Origin: Bradyrhizobium manausense
GTDB taxonomy: Bacteria; Pseudomonadota; Alphaproteobacteria; Rhizobiales; Xanthobacteraceae
Length of the DNA stretch: 64,000 bases
Assembly (NCBI RefSeq): GCF_018131105.1
Contig: NZ_JAFCJI010000001.1
Location: forward strand, 3,818,001 to 3,882,000
Reading direction: 5' to 3'
The notes beneath the pieces are model-generated. The model worked only from the letters and a program-made list of their open reading frames with translations, was not told where the DNA came from and did not search any database. Positions 18,222 through 27,198 of the stretch are shown here, in pieces; position 1 is the stretch's first letter, and every line of letters begins with the position of its first letter. Made by a program: the position numbers and the translations under genes.

Positions 18222-18677
18222 ATGACTGGACTTAAACCTTCCTCCGCATCCAAGGCGACCGGCATCGAGGCGCGCTGTGCCGCCACCGGCATGCGCATGA
18301 CCGAGCAGCGCCGCGTCATCGCGCGCGTGCTTGCGGAAGCGGTCGATCACCCCGACGTCGAAGAATTGTATCGACGCTGTGTCGCGGTCGACGACAAGAT
18401 CTCGATCTCGACGGTCTATCGCACCGTGAAACTGTTCGAGGATGCCGGCATCATCGAACGCCACGATTTCCGCGAAGGCCGCGCACGCTACGAGACGATG
18501 CGTGACAGCCATCACGACCACCTCATCAATCTGCGCGACGGCAAGGTGATCGAGTTCACGTCCGAAGAGATCGAAAAGCTCCAGGCCGAGATCGCCCGCA
18601 AGCTCGGCTACAAGCTGGTCGATCACCGGCTCGAGCTCTATTGCGTGCCGCTCGACGACGACAAGCCGACGTCTTGA
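18222..18677 (+). CDS. fur: Fur-family metalloregulator (Fur/Mur)
   Basis: A 151-residue ferric-uptake-regulator family protein. It has an N-terminal winged helix with the recognition-helix segment D-K-I-S-I-S-T-V-Y-R-T-V-K near residue 62 and the metal-binding H-H-D-H-L-I-N-L near residue 97. In rhizobia this locus encodes Fur, often called Mur because it responds to manganese; in B. japonicum it is known to bind the irr promoter, and irr is also in this window. The C-terminal Cys pairs of E. coli Fur are absent, as usual in this group. An in-frame TTG at 18186 gives a 12-residue longer form; ATG 18222 fits the family better. Confidence 0.92.
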   Translation: MTGLKPSSASKATGIEARCAATGMRMTEQRRVIARVLAEAVDHPDVEELYRRCVAVDDKISISTVYRTVKLFEDAGIIERHDFREGRARYETMRDSHHDHLINLRDGKVIEFTSEEIEKLQAEIARKLGYKLVDHRLELYCVPLDDDKPTS

Positions 18678-19363
18678 GTCTCGTGTCCATCGATCTCATC
18701 ATTTTCGATTGCGACGGCGTGCTCGTGGACAGCGAGGTGATCTCCTGTCGCGCACATGCGGACGTGCTCACCCGGCACGGTTACCCGATCACCCCGACGC
18801 AAGTGTCCGCGCGCTTCCTCGGCCGCTCGACCAAACAGGCCAATCTCGAGATCGAAACCGAACTCGGTCGCAAGCTGCCCGAGGCCTATCACGGCGATCT
18901 CCAGGACGAGCTGTTTCGCGCCTTCGAGGCCGACCTCGAAGCGATCCGTGGCATCCACGACGTGCTCGATGTCGTGACGCAACGCGTCTGCGTTGCCTCG
19001 AGCGGCTCGCATCCACGCATGCGTGTGAGTCTCGGAAGCACGGGACTCTATGAGCGCCTCGCGCCGAACATCTTCTCGTCCTCGCAAGTGGCCAACGGCA
19101 AGCCCGCACCGGACCTGTTCCTGTTTGCAGCGAGGGAAATGGGCGTCTCGCCCGAGCGCTGCGTCGTGATCGAGGACAGCCTCGCCGGCATCGCCGGCGC
19201 GCGGGCAGCCGGGATGAGGGTGTTCGGCTTTTGCGGTGGCAGCCATTGCGGGACCGGGCATGCCGAGACCCTGCGCCAGTCCGGTGCTGACCTGACCTTC
19301 TCGGACATGCATCAGTTGCCGGACCTGGTCCGGCGGGTCGCGGCGGACGCCCTGACGGGCTGA
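18674..19363 (+). CDS. HAD-superfamily hydrolase, phosphoglycolate phosphatase-like
   Basis: A 229-residue HAD phosphatase or mutase with subclass I cap. Motif I is F-D-C-D-G-V-L-V-D-S-E, whose first Asp is the nucleophile. Motif II is V-A-S-S-G-S-H near residue 115. Motif III/IV is G-K-P-A-P-D-L-F with V-I-E-D-S-L-A-G-I near residue 170. The TTG start at 18674 overlaps the fur stop; GTG at 18683 is an alternative. Substrates in this subgroup include phosphoglycolate, beta-phosphoglucose and riboflavin precursors; none is identifiable here. Confidence 0.88.
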   Translation: MSLVSIDLIIFDCDGVLVDSEVISCRAHADVLTRHGYPITPTQVSARFLGRSTKQANLEIETELGRKLPEAYHGDLQDELFRAFEADLEAIRGIHDVLDVVTQRVCVASSGSHPRMRVSLGSTGLYERLAPNIFSSSQVANGKPAPDLFLFAAREMGVSPERCVVIEDSLAGIAGARAAGMRVFGFCGGSHCGTGHAETLRQSGADLTFSDMHQLPDLVRRVAADALTG

Positions 19364-19376
19364 TTTCGTCCCTTTT

Positions 19377-19472
19377 GGTCATTCCGGGGCATGTGCGGCG
19401 CGCGTGAACCCGGAATCCTGAGGTTTTGGCGCGAAATTCCGGGTTCGCGCTGACGCGCGCGCCGGAATGACC
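19377..19472. repeat. Intergenic palindromic repeat, family C
   Basis: A 96-base element with exact 11-base inverted ends (ggtcattccgg / ccggaatgacc) and inner complementary blocks (acccggaat / attccgggt) flanked by gcgcgcg-type runs. It sits between the HAD gene and miaB, both on the + strand, and its RNA would fold into one long stem. It differs from families A and B. Confidence 0.7.
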
Positions 19473-19551
19473 GCTTGCAGGCCCCAATCGCTGGATTTTC
19501 GGCCCCCCAGCCTATATTTGAGGGCCGTCCTCCACCTCACCTCCGGGTTCC

Positions 19552-20949
19552 ATGAAGCCGCCGCGCAAGCTGCACATCAAATCATATGGCTGCCAGATGA
19601 ATGTCTACGATGCCCAGCGCATGGTGGACACGCTGGCTTCGGAAGGATTCGTGGAGACTGATAACGCCGAGGACGCCGACCTCGTCATCCTCAATACCTG
19701 CCATATCCGCGAGAAGGCCTCCGAAAAGGTCTATTCCGAGCTTGGCCGGCTGCGCGTCGCCAAGGACGAGGCCGCGCGCGGGGGCCGCGCCATGCAGATC
19801 GCCGTCGCCGGCTGCGTCGCCCAGGCCGAAGGTGGAGAGATCACGCGCCGCGCGCCCGTGGTTGACGTCGTGGTCGGCCCGCAGAGCTATCACCACCTTC
19901 CGGAGCTCTTGAAGCGGGCGCGCGACGAGGGCCGCGCGATCGAGACCGAGTTTCCGGCCGCAGACAAGTTCGGCTTCCTCGCCCAGCCGAAACCCGACGC
20001 GATCCGCGCGCGCGGCATTTCCGCTTTCGTCACGGTCCAGGAAGGCTGCGACAAGTTCTGCACCTTCTGCGTCGTGCCCTACACGCGCGGCGCCGAGGTC
20101 TCGCGTCCGGTCGCGAAGATCATCGACGACGTGAAAAGACTCGCCGACAACGGCGTGCGAGAGCTCACGCTGATCGGACAGAACGTCAACGCCTATCACG
20201 GCGAGGGACCGGACGGAAAAACCTGGGGCCTCGGCAAGTTGCTGGAACGCCTGGCGCAGATTCCCGGTATCGCGCGGCTACGCTACTCGACCAGCCATCC
20301 CCGCGACGTCGATGACAGTTTGATTGCAGCTCATCGCGATCTCGGTGCCTTGATGCCGTTCGTGCACCTGCCGGTGCAGTCGGGTTCGGACCGGATTCTC
20401 GCCGCCATGAACCGGAAACATACCGCCGATGATTATCGAGGGGTCATCGACCGTTTCCGCTCCGCGCGCCAAGACATTGCTTTTTCATCAGATTTCATCG
20501 TCGGCTTCCCCGGCGAGAGCGAGCAAGATTTTCTCGCCACCCTCGCGCTTGTCACGCAAATCGGCTACGCTGCTGCGTATTCGTTCAAATACTCCGCCCG
20601 GCCGGGAACGCCGGCCGCGGATATGCAGGAGACGGTGTCCCCCGCCGAGATGGACCAGCGATTGGAGCGGCTCCAGGAATTGATCGACGGCCAGCAATCG
20701 GCCTTCAACAGGGCTGCGATTGGCTCAACGGTCGATGTGCTGTTCGAACGCCCGGCGCGCAGGGATGGCCAGATCGTCGGCCGCACCGCCTTCCTCCAGC
20801 CCGCGCATGTGATGGCCTCGCCCGATATCATCGGCCAGATCCTGCCGGTCAGGATCGACAGCCTCGAGCGCTACAGTTTCCTCGGTGAGCTCGTGACGCC
20901 GCGCAATGCGCGCGAGCCCGCTTCATCATCCATCGCCACTGGAGCCTGA
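19552..20949 (+). CDS. miaB: tRNA-2-methylthio-N6-dimethylallyladenosine synthase MiaB
   Basis: A 465-residue radical-SAM methylthiotransferase that adds the 2-methylthio group to i6A37 of tRNA. The N-terminal UPF0004 domain has its three cluster Cys in Y-G-C-Q-M-N-V-Y, N-T-C-H-I-R-E-K-A and V-A-G-C-V-A-Q. The radical-SAM motif is C-D-K-F-C-T-F-C near residue 163, and a C-terminal TRAM domain is present. It needs two 4Fe-4S clusters, consistent with the nfu gene upstream. phoH follows 4 bases after the stop. Confidence 0.96.
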   Translation: MKPPRKLHIKSYGCQMNVYDAQRMVDTLASEGFVETDNAEDADLVILNTCHIREKASEKVYSELGRLRVAKDEAARGGRAMQIAVAGCVAQAEGGEITRRAPVVDVVVGPQSYHHLPELLKRARDEGRAIETEFPAADKFGFLAQPKPDAIRARGISAFVTVQEGCDKFCTFCVVPYTRGAEVSRPVAKIIDDVKRLADNGVRELTLIGQNVNAYHGEGPDGKTWGLGKLLERLAQIPGIARLRYSTSHPRDVDDSLIAAHRDLGALMPFVHLPVQSGSDRILAAMNRKHTADDYRGVIDRFRSARQDIAFSSDFIVGFPGESEQDFLATLALVTQIGYAAAYSFKYSARPGTPAADMQETVSPAEMDQRLERLQELIDGQQSAFNRAAIGSTVDVLFERPARRDGQIVGRTAFLQPAHVMASPDIIGQILPVRIDSLERYSFLGELVTPRNAREPASSSIATGA

Positions 20950-20953
20950 ACCC

Positions 20954-22012
20954 TTGCCCAAAAGCGCATCGGATTCGTCTTCTATCGCTCCCAGCCGCAA
21001 ATTTGACCGCGACATGCAAGTTCCGCCCGAGACCCAGGTCGTCATCGACTTCGACGACAACCGCGCCGCATCCGCGCTGGTCGGCCCCTACGGCCAGAAC
21101 CTGGCGCAGATCGAGCGGCGGCTCGGCGTCGTCGTGGACTCCAAGGGCAACCACATCACCATCGGCGGCACCCGCGACGGCTGCGACGCGGCGCGCCGCG
21201 TGCTGGAGACGCTCTACGCCCACGCCGTGAAGGGACAGGATGTCGATCAGGGCGAAGTCGAGGGCGCGATCCGCGCCGTGATCGCACAGGGGTCGCTGTT
21301 CGAGTTCGACGCCAAGTCGGCGAAGTCGGCCTTCGATAGCATCAACTTGCGCAAGCGCCCCGTGCGCGCGCGCACCGCCGCGCAGGACTCCTACATTCGC
21401 GCGCTGAAGCGCCACGAGCTGGTGTTCGGCATCGGCCCCGCCGGCACCGGCAAGACATGGCTCGCAGTCGCGCATGCCGCGCAATTGTTCGAGCGCAAGG
21501 AGGTCGACAAGATCATCCTGTCGCGTCCGGCGGTGGAAGCCGGCGAACGGCTCGGCTTCCTGCCCGGCGACCTCCGCGAGAAGGTCGACCCTTATTTGCG
21601 CCCGATCTACGACGCGCTCTATGACCTCATGGACGCGCGCATCGTCGAGCGCGCATTGCAAACCGGCGAGATCGAGATCGCGCCGCTCGCCTTCATGCGC
21701 GGACGCACGCTGACCAACGCCGCGATCATCCTCGACGAGGCCCAGAACACCACATCGATGCAGATGAAGATGTTCCTGACGCGCCTTGGCGAGAACAGCC
21801 GCATGATCGTCACGGGCGATCCCTCGCAGATCGATTTGCCGAACGGCCAGACCTCGGGTCTCGCTGAGGCCACCCGCCTGCTCAGCGGCGTTGAAGGCAT
21901 TGCGCAAGTTCATTTCAAGGCTGAAGACGTGATCCGCCATGAACTCGTGGCAAGAATCGTCTCCGCCTACGAAGGGTTGCCGCAACGGCCACCCGCCGGC
22001 AACAAATCCTGA
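20954..22012 (+). CDS. PhoH-like ATPase
   Basis: A 352-residue PhoH-family protein combining an N-terminal KH-like RNA-binding part (residues 30-110) with a P-loop domain: Walker A G-I-G-P-A-G-T-G-K-T-W-L-A near residue 160 and Walker B A-I-I-L-D-E-A-Q-N near residue 260. It is part of the conserved miaB-phoH-ybeY-corC-lnt string and is linked by context to RNA metabolism with YbeY. I chose TTG 20954; an ATG at 21014 would remove 20 disordered residues. Confidence 0.92.
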   Translation: MPKSASDSSSIAPSRKFDRDMQVPPETQVVIDFDDNRAASALVGPYGQNLAQIERRLGVVVDSKGNHITIGGTRDGCDAARRVLETLYAHAVKGQDVDQGEVEGAIRAVIAQGSLFEFDAKSAKSAFDSINLRKRPVRARTAAQDSYIRALKRHELVFGIGPAGTGKTWLAVAHAAQLFERKEVDKIILSRPAVEAGERLGFLPGDLREKVDPYLRPIYDALYDLMDARIVERALQTGEIEIAPLAFMRGRTLTNAAIILDEAQNTTSMQMKMFLTRLGENSRMIVTGDPSQIDLPNGQTSGLAEATRLLSGVEGIAQVHFKAEDVIRHELVARIVSAYEGLPQRPPAGNKS

Positions 22013-22071
22013 CGAGACAACAGCGGGGCCATGCTGGCGCGGATACGCGCCTTATCGTTCCGAACAAAGCC

Positions 22072-22581
22072 ATGTCGCATCCCAACCTTCCCACCACCGA
22101 GGTCCTCGTCGTCGCCGATTGCTGGCAGAGCGAGCCTGACGCTGAAACCGTGATCCAGCGCGCCGTTGCGGCTGCCGCCGAATCTGTCGACGAAGATGTC
22201 GCGGACGCGGAAATAGCCGTGATGCTGACCGATGATGCCGGCATCCGCACGCTCAACAGCAACTGGCGCGGCCTGGACAAGCCGACCAACGTGCTGTCGT
22301 TTCCCGCGCTCCAGCCGGAAGGCGAATGGAAGCCGGGCGACGCGCCGCGCATGCTCGGCGACATCGCGATCGCCTATGAGACCATGCGGCGGGAGGCGGA
22401 TGAAGAACACAAGCCGTTCGATCATCATTTGAGTCATCTCGCCGTGCATGGTTTCCTGCACCTGATCGGCTACGATCACGAGAACGACGACGACGCGGAA
22501 GAGATGGAAGCGCTCGAAACCGAGATCCTGGCTCACCTCGGCATCCCCGATCCCTATGCAGACCGCGCGGGGACGCACTGA
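22072..22581 (+). CDS. ybeY: Endoribonuclease / rRNA maturation factor YbeY
   Basis: A 169-residue zinc metalloprotein of the UPF0054 family that functions in 16S rRNA 3' processing and ribosome quality control. The metal-binding signature is H-L-A-V-H-G-F-L-H-L-I-G-Y-D-H near residue 125. L-N-x-N-W-R-G-L-D-K-P-T-N-V-L-S-F is the other conserved block, near residue 60. The following corC-like gene starts 1 base after its stop. Confidence 0.96.
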   Translation: MSHPNLPTTEVLVVADCWQSEPDAETVIQRAVAAAAESVDEDVADAEIAVMLTDDAGIRTLNSNWRGLDKPTNVLSFPALQPEGEWKPGDAPRMLGDIAIAYETMRREADEEHKPFDHHLSHLAVHGFLHLIGYDHENDDDAEEMEALETEILAHLGIPDPYADRAGTH

Positions 22582-22582
22582 G

Positions 22583-23701
22583 ATGCCTGACTCCGAGCCT
22601 ACCCACGACAATCCGCGCAACACGGCCAATCTGCCGGCCGTGGTGACGTCAGGTGAGGTGCTGCGCCCGACCGCGGATGGCTGGCTACTGCGTGCGATCC
22701 GCACGCTGTTCGGCTGGAAGGCCGGATCGGTGCGCGACGATCTCCAGGTCGTGCTCGATGCGACGACGCCCGGCGACACCGGCTTCTCCGCGGTCGAGCG
22801 CACCATGCTGCGCAACATCCTCGGCCTGCACGAGCGGCGCATCGCCGACGTCATGGTGCATCGCGCCGACATCATCGCAGTGAAGCGCGACATTCCGCTC
22901 GGCGAATTGATGGACCGTTTCGAGAGCGCCGGCCATTCGCGCCTCGTCGTCTACAACGAGACGCTCGACGATCCCGTCGGCATCGTCCACATTCGCGATT
23001 TGCTCGCCTTCATGACCGCGCGGGCGCGCGTGACGGAAGCCACCAAGACCAAGCGCAAGAAGCCGCTGCCGGCCGGGCTGGACTTGCGCGCCGTCGACCT
23101 CGCGATGCCGCTGCAGGATGCGCGCATCATCCGCAAGCTGCTCTATGTGCCGCCGTCGATGCGCGCGATCGACCTGCTGGCGCAGATGCAGGCCACACGG
23201 ATTCATCTCGCCCTGGTCGTCGACGAATATGGCGGCAGCGACGGGCTGGTTTCGCTCGAAGATATCGTCGAGCAGATCGTCGGCGAGATCGACGACGAGC
23301 ATGACAGCGACGAGCCGCCGTCGATCGTGCGGCTGCCCGACAACGCCTTCATTGCCGACGCGCGCGCCAGCCTCGACGATGTGCGCAATGTCATCGGCGA
23401 GGACTTCGTCACCGGCGAAGCCGGCGAGGAAGTGGAGACGCTGGGCGGCTATCTCGTCAGTCACGTCGGTCGCCTGCCGGTCCGCGGCGAGGTCATCTCG
23501 GGTCCCGGCAATTACGAGGTCGAGGTGCTCGATGCCGATCCGCGCCGCGTCAAGCGGCTGCGCATCTCGACGCGGAAGGAACGCCCTGCGCCGCGCACCC
23601 AGCGCGAGAGAAGCCGCCGCGAGGCAACGCCCGAGAGCGGTCAGCCGCCGGCCGGCGACACGCCGACACCGCCGCCTGCCGACGGGACCGGCCCGCAGTG
23701 A
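22583..23701 (+). CDS. CorC/HlyC-type CBS-domain protein
   Basis: A 372-residue protein with paired CBS domains (about residues 80-235) and a C-terminal CorC/HlyC transporter-associated domain (about 250-325, ending E-V-L-D-A-D-P-R-R-V-K-R-L). The opening of the first CBS domain, R-R-I-A-D-V-M-V-H-R-A-D-I-I-A, is typical. It lacks the DUF21 membrane domain, so it matches cytosolic CorC rather than full HlyC/CNNM transporters. The last 50 residues are Pro/Arg-rich and probably disordered. The family is often annotated hemolysin or Mg/Co efflux. The lnt start overlaps its stop. Confidence 0.9.
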   Translation: MPDSEPTHDNPRNTANLPAVVTSGEVLRPTADGWLLRAIRTLFGWKAGSVRDDLQVVLDATTPGDTGFSAVERTMLRNILGLHERRIADVMVHRADIIAVKRDIPLGELMDRFESAGHSRLVVYNETLDDPVGIVHIRDLLAFMTARARVTEATKTKRKKPLPAGLDLRAVDLAMPLQDARIIRKLLYVPPSMRAIDLLAQMQATRIHLALVVDEYGGSDGLVSLEDIVEQIVGEIDDEHDSDEPPSIVRLPDNAFIADARASLDDVRNVIGEDFVTGEAGEEVETLGGYLVSHVGRLPVRGEVISGPGNYEVEVLDADPRRVKRLRISTRKERPAPRTQRERSRREATPESGQPPAGDTPTPPPADGTGPQ

Positions 23702-25311
23702 CCGCATTTCAGCGACTTCGGCAGATTGCACTTGCGATCATCCTGACCTGGGGATGGAAGCGCGCGGTGCTTGCGATGGTGTGCGGTGCATTCTCCGTGC
23801 TGGCGCTGGCTCCGTTCAATGTCTTTCCGGTGCTGTTCATCACCTTCCCGGTGCTGGTCTGGCTGATCGACGGCGCAGGCGCCGGACGACATGGCGGCGT
23901 GCCCGCGGCGGCGCTGACCGGCTTCTGGTTCGGACTCGGCTACTTCGTTCCCGGCCTCTACTGGATCGGGAAAGCCTTCTTCGTCGATGCCGACGTATTC
24001 GCCTGGCTGACGCCTTTCGCCGTGCTGGGCCTGCCGGCCTATCTCTCCATTTTCACCGCGATCGGTTTCGCGCTGGCCCGTCTGCTCTGGACCAAGGATG
24101 CCACCCGCATTCTCGCGCTCGCAGCGAGCCTCACGGTGAGCGAGTGGTTGCGCGGACATGTGCTCACGGGCTTTCCCTGGAACGCATTCGGCTATGCTTT
24201 GTCGGAGCCGCTGGCGCTGGCGCAGACCGCCTCGCTGATCGGCCAGTGGGGCATGACCTTCCTCACGGTTGCGATCTTCGCAAGCCCCGCAACGCTGATC
24301 GACCGCACGCGCGATCGCAGCCTGGCGTGGCGCGTGCCGGCCGCTGCGCTCGCGCTGCTGGTCGTCATGGGCATCTTCGGCGCCATCCGCCTGTCGCTGC
24401 ATCCGACCACGATGGTCGCGGGCACCAAGCTGCGCCTGATGCAGCCGGACCTCCAGCAGGACGCCAAGTTCAACTACTCCGCCAAAGCGGAGGTGATGAA
24501 GAAGTATCTGGCGCTGTCCGACCGCGCATCCGGTCCCCAATCGACCGGCGTGCGCGATGCCACCATCCTGATCTGGCCGGAATCCGCCTTTCCGTTTTTC
24601 CTGACCCGCGAAGCCGATGCGATGGCTGAGATCGCCGAGCTGCTGCCCAAGGGCACGGTGCTGATCACCGGTTCGGTCCGCGCTCCCGATCTGCCGCCGG
24701 GCACACCGATCACGCGCGCCTACAATTCGATCTATGTGATCGACCACGACGGCAGCGTGCTCGCGGTGTACGACAAGCTGCATTTGGTTCCGTTCGGCGA
24801 ATATCTTCCGTTCCAGGACACCATGGAGAAGCTCGGCTTCGAGCAACTGACGCGGGTTCGCGGCGGCTTCATTCCCGGTACGGTGCGGCACGTGCTGCGG
24901 GTGCCGGGAGCACCACCCGCGCTCCCCTTGATCTGCTACGAGGCGATCTTCCCCGGTGAAGTCGGCACGCGTGACGAGCGTCCGGGCTGGATGGTGAACC
25001 TGACAAATGACGGCTGGTTCGGCATCTCGACCGGTCCGTACCAGCATCTGGAGCAGGCGCGGATGCGCGCCGTCGAGCTCGGACTGCCGTTGGTCCGCTC
25101 GGCCAACACCGGCATCTCGGCGGTAGTCGATCCGGTCGGACGCACGGTGGCCAGCCTCGGCCTCGGGATCGAAGGCATTTTGGATGCAAACCTGCCCACC
25201 GCAATTCCGCCCACGGTCTATGCGAGAGTCGGTGACATCCCCGCAGCCATGCTCGTCGCGCTGGCTGTGATTTTCGCGGTGCGACGCCGTGTTGCCAAAC
25301 GGCACCCCTGA
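23698..25311 (+). CDS. lnt: Apolipoprotein N-acyltransferase
   Basis: A 537-residue inner-membrane enzyme that adds the third acyl chain to lipoproteins. There are about six N-terminal membrane spans (residues 15-230), a periplasmic nitrilase domain, and a last span near residue 515. The catalytic Glu-Lys-Cys set is visible: W-P-E-S-A-F-P-F near residue 298, Y-D-K-L-H-L-V-P-F-G-E-Y near 360 and L-I-C-Y-E-A-I-F near 413. The GTG start overlaps the previous stop (GTGA). It ends the phoH-ybeY-corC-lnt group. Confidence 0.96.
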   Translation: MTAFQRLRQIALAIILTWGWKRAVLAMVCGAFSVLALAPFNVFPVLFITFPVLVWLIDGAGAGRHGGVPAAALTGFWFGLGYFVPGLYWIGKAFFVDADVFAWLTPFAVLGLPAYLSIFTAIGFALARLLWTKDATRILALAASLTVSEWLRGHVLTGFPWNAFGYALSEPLALAQTASLIGQWGMTFLTVAIFASPATLIDRTRDRSLAWRVPAAALALLVVMGIFGAIRLSLHPTTMVAGTKLRLMQPDLQQDAKFNYSAKAEVMKKYLALSDRASGPQSTGVRDATILIWPESAFPFFLTREADAMAEIAELLPKGTVLITGSVRAPDLPPGTPITRAYNSIYVIDHDGSVLAVYDKLHLVPFGEYLPFQDTMEKLGFEQLTRVRGGFIPGTVRHVLRVPGAPPALPLICYEAIFPGEVGTRDERPGWMVNLTNDGWFGISTGPYQHLEQARMRAVELGLPLVRSANTGISAVVDPVGRTVASLGLGIEGILDANLPTAIPPTVYARVGDIPAAMLVALAVIFAVRRRVAKRHP

Positions 25312-25358
25312 TCACACCGTCGCTCGCGGTTTCCGGCGATGCGGCCGGAATCCTTTGA

Positions 25359-25378
25359 CAACCGTAGTCCCACGGTTG
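25359..25378. promoter_or_regulatory. Inverted repeat between lnt and the XRE gene
   Basis: caaccgt (25359-25365) and acggttg (25372-25378) are exact complements with a 6-base spacer. It is 48 bases after the lnt stop and 165 bases before the XRE start. It could be an operator or part of a terminator; no T run follows. Confidence 0.3.
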
Positions 25379-25542
25379 ACAGACCGCACGCGGGCTCCTC
25401 ATTCTGCCCCGGCTGCACAAGACAGTGGTGCATTGCTAAATTTCTCCGCAATGTTTCCCCAATCAGAGTGAAGTTTTGAGTCGCTGTCACCTGAGGCATT
25501 TCTTTCTATTGCGCCGACGGTGGTGTTTGGAGGGCTGAGGAA

Positions 25543-25956
25543 ATGTCGAAAGCGCCCAACCCTGTTGACAAATATGTCGGCAGTCGCGTGCGTATGCGCC
25601 GCATCATGTTGGGCATGAGCCAGGAAAAGCTTGGGGAAGCTTTAGGCCTGACTTTCCAGCAAATTCAGAAGTACGAGAAGGGCACAAACCGTGTTGGTGC
25701 AAGCCGAATCCAGCAGATCGCCGAGATTCTGCAGGTGCCGGTGTCGTTCCTGTTCGAGGGCGGACCGAGCGGGGTCGCCGGACCAGACGGCTTCGCGGAA
25801 GGCGCTTCGCCCTCCTATGTCTCCGACTTCCTCGCAACCTCCGAAGGGCTCGCCTTGACCAAGGCGTTCACGCGAATCACCGATTCGAAGCTGCGCCGTT
25901 CGATCGTCGACCTCGTCGAGCAGATCGCCGCCCGCGAAGGTCCCGACAAGCGCTGA
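25543..25956 (+). CDS. XRE-family helix-turn-helix regulator
   Basis: A 137-residue Cro/CI-type DNA-binding protein. The HTH spans about residues 12-66, with L-G-M-S-Q-E-K-L-G-E-A-L-G-L-T-F-Q-Q as the turn and recognition helices and Q-K-Y-E-K-G-T-N-R directly after, the hallmark of this alphaproteobacterial group. The C-terminal half has no recognised ligand domain. In many Alphaproteobacteria this gene sits between lnt and metK/trmB; here an M20 peptidase occupies the metK place. The ATG is preceded by ggagggctgagga. Confidence 0.9.
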   Translation: MSKAPNPVDKYVGSRVRMRRIMLGMSQEKLGEALGLTFQQIQKYEKGTNRVGASRIQQIAEILQVPVSFLFEGGPSGVAGPDGFAEGASPSYVSDFLATSEGLALTKAFTRITDSKLRRSIVDLVEQIAAREGPDKR

Positions 25957-26070
25957 AGCGCCTTCATTCCGATTTGAGACTGCGCCAAATCTGGCCTATG
26001 TCGTCATTTGCGGACTGCGCTTTGCGCCGCTTCCGCCGAGATGATGAGATTTGAAGGCACAGATACGTTC

Positions 26071-27198
26071 ATGGCGAACTCCAATCCGTTCGATACCCAA
26101 ACTATCCTCGCTGGTATCCGCCGCTGGGTGGAGATCGAGACGCCGACGGAAGTACCGGAGCAGGTCAACAAGCTGACCTCGATGGTTGCCGATCATTATC
26201 GCGATCTGCCCGTGACGCTCGAACGCGTCGCCGGCGTCGATGGCTGCGGCGATCATCTCGTGGTGCGATCGAGCTGGGGCCAGGACCGACCCGGTATCCT
26301 GGTGCTCAGTCATCTCGATACCGTTCATCCCATGGGCTTCATCGCGCGCCTGCCGTTCAAGGTCGAAGGCGACAGCGCGTTCGGTCCCGGCATCTACGAC
26401 ATGAAGGGCGGTGCCTACATCGCCTATCACGCCTTTCGCGAGCTTTGCGCTGCACCCAACCAGCCGCCGCTCGGCATCACCCACATGTTCACGTCCGACG
26501 AGGAGATCGGCAGCCCGACCTCGCGCGCGCTCATCGAGCAGGAAGGACGCAAGGCCAAATATGTGCTCGTGACGGAGCCGGCGCGCGACGGCGGCAAGAT
26601 CGTCACCGGACGCAAGGGCGTCGGCCGATTCAGGATTTACATCAAGGGCGTGCCCGCACATGCCGGCTCGCGCCCCGAAGACGGCCGCAGCGCCGTGCGC
26701 GAGCTCGCCAATGTGATCCAGACTCTGGAGGCGATGAACGATCTGAAGCGCGGCGTCACCGTCAATGTCGGCGTGGTGCGCGGCGGCACACGTCCCAACG
26801 TCACGCCTGAAGAAGCCTATGCCGAAGTCGATCTGCGCGTGCCGAGCTTCGCTGACGCAGAAGAATTCGTCGGCAGGATTCTCGGACTGACGTCGAAGAC
26901 CGAAGGCGTGACCGTCACCGTCACCGGCGAGCTCAATCGTCCGCCCTATGAGAAGGGCAATGCGGGCGCCTCGCTCTACGAGCATGCGAAGACGCTCGCC
27001 GCGGAGATCGGCTTCGAGCTGATCGACACCCACACCGGCGGCGGCTCGGACGGCAATTTCACCGCGCCGCACACCGGCACGCTCGACGGGCTCGGCGTCG
27101 ACGGCAAGGGTGCGCACACGCACTATGAGCAGCTCTACGTCTCCTCGCTCGAGCCGCGCGCCCGGCTGCTCTATCGCCTGTACCAGACGCTGCGATGA
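26071..27198 (+). CDS. M20-family metallopeptidase (glutamate carboxypeptidase-like)
   Basis: A 375-residue zinc exopeptidase of the M20/ArgE/CPG2 group. Metal-ligand motifs are L-S-H-L-D-T-V-H-P near residue 84, G-P-G-I-Y-D-M-K-G-G near 112 and the catalytic-base pair in T-S-D-E-E-I-G-S near 146, with H-T-G-G-G-S-D-G-N near 327. The dimerisation domain G-V-P-A-H-A-G-S-R-P is near residue 197. The start was chosen at M-A-N-S-N-P; in-frame ATGs at 26041 and 26044 lack a ribosome site. The trmB start overlaps its stop (ATGA), so the two are coupled. The substrate is unknown. Confidence 0.85.
   Translation: MANSNPFDTQTILAGIRRWVEIETPTEVPEQVNKLTSMVADHYRDLPVTLERVAGVDGCGDHLVVRSSWGQDRPGILVLSHLDTVHPMGFIARLPFKVEGDSAFGPGIYDMKGGAYIAYHAFRELCAAPNQPPLGITHMFTSDEEIGSPTSRALIEQEGRKAKYVLVTEPARDGGKIVTGRKGVGRFRIYIKGVPAHAGSRPEDGRSAVRELANVIQTLEAMNDLKRGVTVNVGVVRGGTRPNVTPEEAYAEVDLRVPSFADAEEFVGRILGLTSKTEGVTVTVTGELNRPPYEKGNAGASLYEHAKTLAAEIGFELIDTHTGGGSDGNFTAPHTGTLDGLGVDGKGAHTHYEQLYVSSLEPRARLLYRLYQTLR

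Noticed and set aside
25312..25542. Riboswitch before the XRE gene
   Set aside because: Only a 7-base inverted repeat is visible; no conserved riboswitch core can be recognised.
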